A stretch of 64,000 bases of DNA, taken from positions 1 to 64,000 of the forward strand of contig JAPLCP010000133.1 of NCBI GenBank assembly GCA_026392155.1. Reading direction: 5' to 3'. The translations under genes were made by a program, and so were the position numbers. Below are positions 32,122 through 39,117 of this stretch, piece by piece. The DNA comes from Armatimonadota bacterium. GTDB taxonomy: Bacteria > Armatimonadota > Armatimonadia > Armatimonadales > Armatimonadaceae. The first letter of the stretch is position 1. Each line of letters starts with the position of its first letter. The notes under the pieces are model-generated. The model made no database searches and was not told the origin of the DNA. It saw only the letters and a program-made list of their open reading frames with translations.

Positions 32122-34284
32122 ATGTTTGCAATATCGCCTACTCGGCCCAATATTGTCGTGATTCTCGCGGATGACCTTGGCTATGGAGATCTCAGCTGCT
32201 ACAACGCGGCCTCGAAGATTCCGACACCGAACCTGGATCGGCTTGCCCACGAGGGCGTGCGTGCCACGGATGCCCACGCGCCCGCCTCGGTGTGCTCCCC
32301 CACGCGCTATGCGATGCTCACGGGGCGCTATGCGTGGCGAGGGATTCTCAAGAATGGGGTGGTCGCTCCCTGGGGACCGTCTATTTTAGAGCGAGATCGC
32401 CTGAACGTGGCGCTGCTACTGCGGGGGCATGGCTACGCGACAGCGTGCTTTGGAAAGTGGCATCTGGGCTGGGGCTGGATAACCAAAGACGGTGCGCCAC
32501 CCAAAGGCGTCAACGCGGGGCCAACCAACGTGGATCTCACCAAGCGCATCGCGGAGGGGCCTACTGAGCGAGGCTTTGACGACTATTTTGGCGTGGACTT
32601 GCCCAACTTCCCGCCGTACTGCTTTATCGAGAACGACCGAACCGTGGGAGTGCCCACACGACACACCGAAAAAGACGGCCAGATCAACCGTCCCGGCCCG
32701 ATTCTCGAGGGCTGGAAGCTTGAGGATATCTTGCCTGAGGTGGGAAAACGCGCCGTGAGCTGGCTGGAGAAGGCGAGCCAGGACGCCGAAAAGCCTTTCT
32801 TTTTGTATCTGCCGCTCACCTCGCCCCACTTCCCGATTGTTCCCTCAAAAGAGTGGCAAGGGAAGACCAAAGCGGGGGCATACGGAGACTTTGTGGCCCA
32901 GACCGATGGTGTGGTGGGGGATGTGCTCGCAGCGCTCAAGCGGCTAGGGGTAGAGAAAAACACGCTGGTAATCTTCACCTCGGACAATGGCCCGGAGGTG
33001 GCAGGAGAAGTCGGAATCGGAGCCTACGAGCGGATTGGGACATTCGGTCACGATAGCCGAGGGGGACTGCGTGGGGTGAAGCGCGATATGTGGGAGGGCG
33101 GTCACCGTGTTCCGTTTCTCGCCCGCTGGCCTGGGAAAATCCGACCCGGATCGGTCTGCAAGGAGACGATCTGCCACGTGGACTTGATGGCCACTCTGGC
33201 TGGGGTTCTGGGAGCCGAGCTTCCCGAAAACGCCGCAGAAGACAGCGTGGATATGCTTCCCGCACTTCAGGGCAAACCGGGCATGCGCCGAAGTACCCCG
33301 ACCGTACATCAGGCCGCCTCCGGGAAGTTTGCAATCCGTCAGGGCGACTGGGTCTTTATCAACGCCCCCAGCGGCAACGACAATGGCAAGGGCGAGCCCG
33401 ACTCACTCCGCCCCAGCCCGCCACACGGTCAGCCCGGCGAGCTATTTCACCTCAAGGACGACCCTGCGGAGCGCGTCAACCGCTATGCCGAGCAACCAAG
33501 CCGGGTGCTGGAGCTTAAAGCGCTTCTGGAGCGCGTCAAGGCCGAGGGGCGCACGGTGCCGCCGTACCCGAAAAAACGCAGGGAGCTTGGGGTGGGCGCA
33601 AAACCTATCCCAGGTGCTCAGATACTCCTAGACGGCACACGGAAGACCCTCGACGAGAAATGGACCTACTGGCAAGGGCCTCGCTTTCGCTCATCGCTGC
33701 CGATTAAGTGGCCGATTGTTCAAGATCCCATAGACGGTGGCACGTGCGTACAGACCGACGATCCTGCCGCTGCCGGAGGGCTCTATGGGGCGGCGGATAT
33801 CGTCACGAAACAGACCTACCGAGACTTTCGGCTACATATCGAGTTCTGGATCGCAAGGCCGGGTGGCAATAGCGGCGTTTATCTGCAGAACCGTTATGAG
33901 ATCCAGATCTGCGATGGGGATCGGACGACGCACGGCCTCGGGGCGGTGATCAATGAGCAGCCTGCGCCCTATCATGCCTATCATGGCCTTGGCAAGTGGA
34001 ATGCCTATGATATTGTCTTTCGAGCGGCGCGCTTTAAAGAGGGCAAGCTGATAGAAAAAGCCCGCACGACGATCTATCTTAATGGCCAGAAAGCCCACAC
34101 GGATGTCCCGATTCAGCAAGTCTGGGGTGGGCCTGCCTCCGGGGTAGATGGTGGCAATGACAGTGGACGCGGGATCACGGACACACCGCAAGGGCTCAAG
34201 CTCCAGTGTGAGGGGCACGATGTGCGCTACCGAAACGCCTGGATCAAGCCCCTGAGCCTAGACAAGGTCAGCACGGATTTCTAG
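32122..34284 (+). CDS. Sulfatase fused to a C-terminal DUF1080 domain
   Basis: 720 residues. The N-terminal sulfatase has the metal Asp pair in VVILADDLGYGD (D17/D18) and the formylglycine motif C58-S-P-T-R62 (VCSPTRYAMLTGRY). FTSDNGPE and GGLRGVKRDMWEGGHRVPFLARWPG are also present; this domain ends near 470. A second domain, about 490-715, is DUF1080: IARPGGNSGVYLQNRYEIQI, YDIVFRAARF, RYRNAWIKPLS. No signal peptide is seen, whereas most such sulfatases are exported. A formylglycine-generating enzyme is not in the window. The protein probably desulfates a carbohydrate and acts on the same chain. Confidence 0.9.
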   Translation: MFAISPTRPNIVVILADDLGYGDLSCYNAASKIPTPNLDRLAHEGVRATDAHAPASVCSPTRYAMLTGRYAWRGILKNGVVAPWGPSILERDRLNVALLLRGHGYATACFGKWHLGWGWITKDGAPPKGVNAGPTNVDLTKRIAEGPTERGFDDYFGVDLPNFPPYCFIENDRTVGVPTRHTEKDGQINRPGPILEGWKLEDILPEVGKRAVSWLEKASQDAEKPFFLYLPLTSPHFPIVPSKEWQGKTKAGAYGDFVAQTDGVVGDVLAALKRLGVEKNTLVIFTSDNGPEVAGEVGIGAYERIGTFGHDSRGGLRGVKRDMWEGGHRVPFLARWPGKIRPGSVCKETICHVDLMATLAGVLGAELPENAAEDSVDMLPALQGKPGMRRSTPTVHQAASGKFAIRQGDWVFINAPSGNDNGKGEPDSLRPSPPHGQPGELFHLKDDPAERVNRYAEQPSRVLELKALLERVKAEGRTVPPYPKKRRELGVGAKPIPGAQILLDGTRKTLDEKWTYWQGPRFRSSLPIKWPIVQDPIDGGTCVQTDDPAAAGGLYGAADIVTKQTYRDFRLHIEFWIARPGGNSGVYLQNRYEIQICDGDRTTHGLGAVINEQPAPYHAYHGLGKWNAYDIVFRAARFKEGKLIEKARTTIYLNGQKAHTDVPIQQVWGGPASGVDGGNDSGRGITDTPQGLKLQCEGHDVRYRNAWIKPLSLDKVSTDF

Positions 34285-35243
34285 GCACGTGCCCAGAGGC
34301 TCTCTAGCGGGCCACGGGGGAAACGGCGAAACCAGAGGAGGGTGAGCGGGAGTGCAAGGAGAAGATAGCCAAAGTAAGCCAGAAGCCCGGTACGCACGGG
34401 CCAGTCTTCATCGGGGTAGAGCAGGCGTAGTGGGGCGAAGACGGCGACAATGTGCAGGATGTAGTGCGTGAGCGAGGCGCGTCCAAGCAAGGCAAGCGGC
34501 TGTGTGATCTTTGGCAAGCCGCCTGCACTCTCCCACCAGAGCAGACCCGCGATCAATGCGGCAGCGCTACTTCCAATGCGCAGTAAAAACGGCAGTGTGG
34601 TGGGAATCCAAGTCGCGGGGCCAAGCGATTTCTCCCAGAGCTGCGTGATCAGGGCGACACTCAGGGCACCCCAGAAACAACGACGTATCCGTGTGGGTGT
34701 CAGGCCCGCTCCCAAGACGGCGCTCATTCCCAGCAGAGGCAGCGCCAGCCAGGGCAGAAGCGGGTAGTTTCCATCCAAGAGAAGTGCCCTTAGGGTCACC
34801 GCCCCAAAAGCATGATCCGCAAGGTGACTGCCATCGTCCTGCCAGTCCGTTGCGATAAAGTGCCCGAAGCGAAGCTGGCTTAGTGGTGTGGCAATCAGAA
34901 CCAGAACAAACACGACCCCGATCACGCGCGGGCCTTTCTTCCCGCGCCCAAGCCCAACGCCGAGCATCATCATCAGAGCCAGCGGGACGAGAACCTCCGT
35001 CGGCCAAACAAAATAATGCAGCACTGCCCCAAAAACTGCCAGCATCAGAGCGCGGCGTATAAACTTTATTGGCTTGTTTGTACGCCGCATCTGGAGCGCC
35101 CAGGCCATTCCCGCAAGCAGAAAGAAAAGCGCCGCCGCGCGGCCTTCTAGCACACTCGCAAGCTTGGAGCCGACGAAGTGCATGTAGATCATTCCCAAGA
35201 CGGCGACTCCACGGGCGACATCAAGGGCGACGAGGCGGCTCAC
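34281..35243 (-). CDS. DUF418/acyltransferase-like membrane protein
   Basis: 320 residues with about nine to ten membrane helices. The N-terminus RLVALDVARGVAVLGMIYMH resembles the start of DUF418 and HGSNAT-type membrane acyltransferases. The C-terminal WFRRFPRGPLESLWARA matches the DUF418 tail. It starts at GTG 35243, overlapping the stop of the NRPS-like gene by 4 bases (GTGA), so it is translationally coupled to it. The long in-frame extension to 35702 is Arg/Pro/Ser-rich shadow sequence of the NRPS gene. A role in modifying or exporting the NRPS product is an inference. Confidence 0.75.
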   Translation of the reverse strand: MSRLVALDVARGVAVLGMIYMHFVGSKLASVLEGRAAALFFLLAGMAWALQMRRTNKPIKFIRRALMLAVFGAVLHYFVWPTEVLVPLALMMMLGVGLGRGKKGPRVIGVVFVLVLIATPLSQLRFGHFIATDWQDDGSHLADHAFGAVTLRALLLDGNYPLLPWLALPLLGMSAVLGAGLTPTRIRRCFWGALSVALITQLWEKSLGPATWIPTTLPFLLRIGSSAAALIAGLLWWESAGGLPKITQPLALLGRASLTHYILHIVAVFAPLRLLYPDEDWPVRTGLLAYFGYLLLALPLTLLWFRRFPRGPLESLWARA

Positions 35244-38200
35244 CGGGTGGGGGCTCCTTCGTAGCGCTGGTTCGGAAGTAGAAATTCGTCTTTCATGATC
35301 ACACTGTGCGGCGCGATATAGGTTCCCTCTCCGATGACAGCTCCGTAGAGGGGGACGGTGTTGTTGGCTACGGTTGCGTTCGCACCGATTCGGACTTTGG
35401 CAAGCTTCAGCACCCGATCCTCGAAGGTATGGGCTTGGAAGGCCGCTGTCACCGTGGCACCGTCGCCGATCTCGATCATGTCGGGGTCTACCACTTGTGA
35501 GAAGCCACTGCCCAGCACCACGCCGCGCCCGAGCGTCAGGCCCATCGCGCGGAGATACCACGTGAGCATGGGAGTACCTTCGAGCGCGGTGAGCGTCCCG
35601 CGGGCATAGACTCCCCAAGCGACATAGAGAAAGTCCCAGCGGCTGCACCAGCACGACCAGAGCGCATGCGTCCCCGGGCGAGCGCGACCCAGCAGAAGCC
35701 ACTTGAGCGCTAAGATCGCCAGGCAGAGCACTGCCGCTCCGGCAAAGGCGAGCAGTGGTGCAGCCCAGGCGTGGTCTCTCAGCTTCCGTAAGCTCTCCGC
35801 GACAACGAGCACGGGAAGCACCGGCAAGGTGAAGCGGAGTATTTCCCAGAATAAGCGGTTTAGATAGCGAAGTAAGCTTGGGTTGTGGGTAAGCTCGCGA
35901 TCGTAGGCAACGATCTCACGGTGCGGCAGCGCAAAAGGCGGGTGCCCGAACCAAGACGTCCCGCTTGCCATGTACATATCATCGGCGACGGTGCAGACGC
36001 CCAGCAGAATATCGTCGGGTAAGTGTTGGCCCCCAGCGACGACCACGTGGTTGCCTAGAAAAACATTGGTGCCGATGGTGACTTTTGAAAGCGTCACCGT
36101 GCCGCGATGCACTCTTGGGCCACCCAGATAGATTCCATCGGCAAAAAACGTCTCCGGTCCAATCTCAATTAGCTCGGGGATGACATCAATAATCGTGCTA
36201 ATCTCGCAGCTTCGTCCCACACGCATCCCTGCCGCCCGGAGCCAGAGCGGCCAAAAGAGCGCGCCACTGAGCCACTCGTTCGCAGAGTCTACTAAGCCCG
36301 CCTTGAGCCAGAGGGGAATATAGGCCAGGCTCCAGCGCGAGAGCACACCCTCCGAGACGTGACCGAGGGCGCGGACGGCAAGGGCTTCCAGTAGGAGCGT
36401 GAGCGGCAAGGCGAGGGTCAGCACGAGGAGATAGGCTACGAGCCCACTCTCCTGCCCCACCCAGACCACGGCCCCCAGCGTGAGCAGCTCTAGGGGCAGC
36501 GCAAGCATCGCCCAGAGAGCGCTCTGCGCGAGTAGCAGCGCAAGGCTATAGGCCAGCGGCGAGAGGATGGGTTTTGTTTGGGTGATATTCGGTACGGGCG
36601 GTGCGTGTCCAGCGGGAGTGGCAGGAATGCCGTCCCAGTGCTCGCCCGCCGGAATCGTCTTGCCTGCGGGCAGTGAGGAGAGCGCGGCGAGAGAGGCTCC
36701 CGCTTCTAAACTTCCGCCCGGTGCAACACCCGCCCGGACATCGAGCGTAGCGCCTGTGCCGAGAGAGATGGGGCCGATGACAAGCTGACGGTTCTCCAGC
36801 TCGACGAGACGAAGAGACGCGTCCTGACTCACCGTGACATCGTCCCCGATATCGAGCAAGTCCCAGCCACCCTGAGTCAGATCCACGCCGCGATGCAAGT
36901 GCACGCGCTGCCCGATCCGCGACCCCAGTGCCCGAAGCGCCATGCACTGAAACTCAGTTCCGACGAGCACCGGCCAGGGAATCAGTCGTGCCGTCTGCAC
37001 CACGATCCAGTGTCTCAGATAGAAATCCCCCCAGACCGGCTCACGGCGCGGGGTGTACTTGCCGATCAGCAGGCGCTTCACCAAGACTGCAAAAAACACG
37101 GCTAGAGGCGTGTAGAGCGCCAGCCCCAGAAAAAGCAAGAGTGGCGTGATGAGAATCACCGTCATCAGTCCCAGACGCGAGAGCAGTGTGGGGAGAAGCT
37201 TGAAGAAGCCGCCGTAGGCCACAAAGGAAGCCAGAGTGAGCTCCAGCAGAAGCCAGAGGCTCTGAAGAACCCCTGTGTGCCGCTCGCCGTCTGTGTCCAG
37301 CGGCAGGTACGCTTGCTGCTGCGTCTGTTGAGAGCCATACCCAGAGGAGGGCAATGCCACTTGTGACACTCTCTGCGCCAGCGCGGCAACCGTGCGGGCT
37401 TCGTAGAGATCGCGAACGGTTAGGGATGCCGTGGCGGCATCTGTGCGCAGGCGTGAGATCAGCTGCGCTGCCTGGAGCGACGTGCCCCCGAGATCAAGGA
37501 AGAAATCTTCGTCGAGGGAGAGCGCTTCCGAGAGTAGCAGCGTCTCTTGAAATGTTGCGAGTAGCGATTTTTCCAGCAGGGTACGCGGCGCAACCATCTC
37601 GCGCTCTAAGCGAGGCACTACGCGTCGGAGCGTGGGGAGGCTCTCACGCTTGAGCTTGCCCCCGACGCTTTTGGGTAGCTCCGTGAGCACACCAAAGAGC
37701 GCAGGGATCATGTAGGAGGGCAGTGCCTCACGGAGCACGGCCTTGAGTTTGTCGAAGTCTGGCGGCTGAGTCGCATCTGTTGGGACGATAAACGCGACCA
37801 GATCGTTGCCTTCGTTCTGGACACAGCACGCCGCCTCGCGCACGCCCTCGCACTGGGCCAGGTAGGTCTCGATTGCCTCCAGCTCGATCCGGTAGCCACG
37901 GAGTTTTACTTGGGAATCAAGCCGCCCGTGGTAGTGAAACGCGCCGCTCTCGGGGTCACGGTGGACGAGATCGCCCGTTCGGTAGAGCCGTCCGAGTGTG
38001 GGATGCGAGAAAAACTTCTCCGCCGTCAGCTCCGGGCGTGCGTGGTAGCCCCGCGCCAGCCCAATTCCTCCGAGGCAGAGCTCGCCCGAAACTCCATCAA
38101 TAACTTCGTTGAGCGCACTATCCAGCACCCAGGCTTGCAAGCCTGGCACGGGCGTGCCAATGGTAATCGGCTCCCCGGCCAGAATCTCGCCGCGCAGGGC

Positions 38201-39109
38201 CGTGACCGTGCACTCCGTGGGGCCGTAGCCATTGACCAGCCGTCGCCCCCGCGCCCAGCGATCCGCGATATCACGTGGTAGCGCCTCGCCGCCCACGTAG
38301 AGGAGCTTGAGTAAAGGCAGGGACTCTTCTGGGTTTTCGCAACCGGTCGTTCGTAGCAGTGTGGGAGGTGGACAGAGCACGGTGATGCGCTCGCGCTGGA
38401 GCCAGCCTACCAAGTCCGGCCCCAGCCGCGCTGCGTCGTCGTCGAGGGCCACGACCGTCGCACCCGATGCCAGCGCCAGCCAGATTTCTTCCACGGACGA
38501 ATCGTAGGCAGGCGACGAGCCCTGCGCCACCCGGTCACCCGGCCCTAGTCCAAACTCGACCAAGTCAGACTGCACGAGATTAACAATGCTCTGGTGCTCT
38601 ATCAAGACGCCTTTGGGCTTGCCTGTCGTGCCCGAGGTGTAGATGACGTAGGCCAGCGCATCTTCCCCCCTAACCCCCGCCCAGCGGGGGGACGATAAGG
38701 AAGGGGCCACGTTTTGGGAAATGTCAAAGACTTTTGTCGGGAACGCGCCTCGCTCGGCGCGGGCCTGGCCGTGGGTGTTGGTGAGGAGCAGGACGGCGCT
38801 GGAGTCTCGGAGAATCTCGCGCACTTGCTCATCGGGAAACGACGGGTCAATGCAGACATACGCTGCCCCTGCGCTCAGCACGGCAAGCTGGGAGACATAG
38901 AGCCGCTCGGTATCGCGGCCAAGCAGGATCGCGACAATGCACTCACCCGAGACACTGGGCGGGAGCTGCGCCCGGAGCGCCTCGACTTCCTGCGCCAGTT
39001 CGGCATAGGTGAGTGTGCGCCGCTCAGGGCGGGTCAGGCTGGGTGGGATATCTATCGCAGCTGCCTCAGGCCAGGTGCGGGCGGCGCACTCGAAGAGCTC
39101 GTGGAGCAT
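35240..39109 (-). CDS. Orphan Pls-type NRPS: adenylation-PCP-membrane/hexapeptide-repeat protein
   Basis: 1289 residues. The adenylation domain (about 1-500) has A3 YTSGTTGKPKG (157-167), A5 YGPTECT, A7 YRTGDL, A8 GRLDSQVKLRGYRIE and the A10 Lys (GGKLKRE). A peptidyl carrier domain has the phosphopantetheine Ser in LGGTSL (about 541). From about 615, membrane helices alternate with three left-handed hexapeptide-repeat segments, the last ending ANATVANNTVPLYGAVIGEG. This matches the NRPS terminal-domain family related to epsilon-poly-lysine synthetase. There is no condensation or thioesterase domain. A palindromic repeat encodes residues about 136-150, just before A3. It follows the SASA gene by 8 bases. 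Confidence 0.9.
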   Translation of the reverse strand: MLHELFECAARTWPEAAAIDIPPSLTRPERRTLTYAELAQEVEALRAQLPPSVSGECIVAILLGRDTERLYVSQLAVLSAGAAYVCIDPSFPDEQVREILRDSSAVLLLTNTHGQARAERGAFPTKVFDISQNVAPSLSSPRWAGVRGEDALAYVIYTSGTTGKPKGVLIEHQSIVNLVQSDLVEFGLGPGDRVAQGSSPAYDSSVEEIWLALASGATVVALDDDAARLGPDLVGWLQRERITVLCPPPTLLRTTGCENPEESLPLLKLLYVGGEALPRDIADRWARGRRLVNGYGPTECTVTALRGEILAGEPITIGTPVPGLQAWVLDSALNEVIDGVSGELCLGGIGLARGYHARPELTAEKFFSHPTLGRLYRTGDLVHRDPESGAFHYHGRLDSQVKLRGYRIELEAIETYLAQCEGVREAACCVQNEGNDLVAFIVPTDATQPPDFDKLKAVLREALPSYMIPALFGVLTELPKSVGGKLKRESLPTLRRVVPRLEREMVAPRTLLEKSLLATFQETLLLSEALSLDEDFFLDLGGTSLQAAQLISRLRTDAATASLTVRDLYEARTVAALAQRVSQVALPSSGYGSQQTQQQAYLPLDTDGERHTGVLQSLWLLLELTLASFVAYGGFFKLLPTLLSRLGLMTVILITPLLLFLGLALYTPLAVFFAVLVKRLLIGKYTPRREPVWGDFYLRHWIVVQTARLIPWPVLVGTEFQCMALRALGSRIGQRVHLHRGVDLTQGGWDLLDIGDDVTVSQDASLRLVELENRQLVIGPISLGTGATLDVRAGVAPGGSLEAGASLAALSSLPAGKTIPAGEHWDGIPATPAGHAPPVPNITQTKPILSPLAYSLALLLAQSALWAMLALPLELLTLGAVVWVGQESGLVAYLLVLTLALPLTLLLEALAVRALGHVSEGVLSRWSLAYIPLWLKAGLVDSANEWLSGALFWPLWLRAAGMRVGRSCEISTIIDVIPELIEIGPETFFADGIYLGGPRVHRGTVTLSKVTIGTNVFLGNHVVVAGGQHLPDDILLGVCTVADDMYMASGTSWFGHPPFALPHREIVAYDRELTHNPSLLRYLNRLFWEILRFTLPVLPVLVVAESLRKLRDHAWAAPLLAFAGAAVLCLAILALKWLLLGRARPGTHALWSCWCSRWDFLYVAWGVYARGTLTALEGTPMLTWYLRAMGLTLGRGVVLGSGFSQVVDPDMIEIGDGATVTAAFQAHTFEDRVLKLAKVRIGANATVANNTVPLYGAVIGEGTYIAPHSVIMKDEFLLPNQRYEGAPTR
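38662..38708. repeat. In-frame palindromic G/C-rich repeat, copy 2 (in the adenylation domain)
   Basis: The plus strand reads TTCCCCCCTAACCCCCGCC, with an inner stem CCCCCGC (38674-38680) / GCGGGGG (38684-38690). The gene reads the other strand, giving SLSSPRWAGVRGED between the DIS strand and the A3 core. Its left arm matches copies at 22714 and 47875. Confidence 0.75.
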
Positions 39110-39117
39110 GGAAAGTC

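Noticed and set aside
35244-35702. N-terminal extension of the DUF418-like gene
   Set aside because: The translation is Arg/Pro/Ser-rich shadow of the NRPS coding sequence; the GTG at 35243 overlaps the NRPS stop in the usual coupled way.
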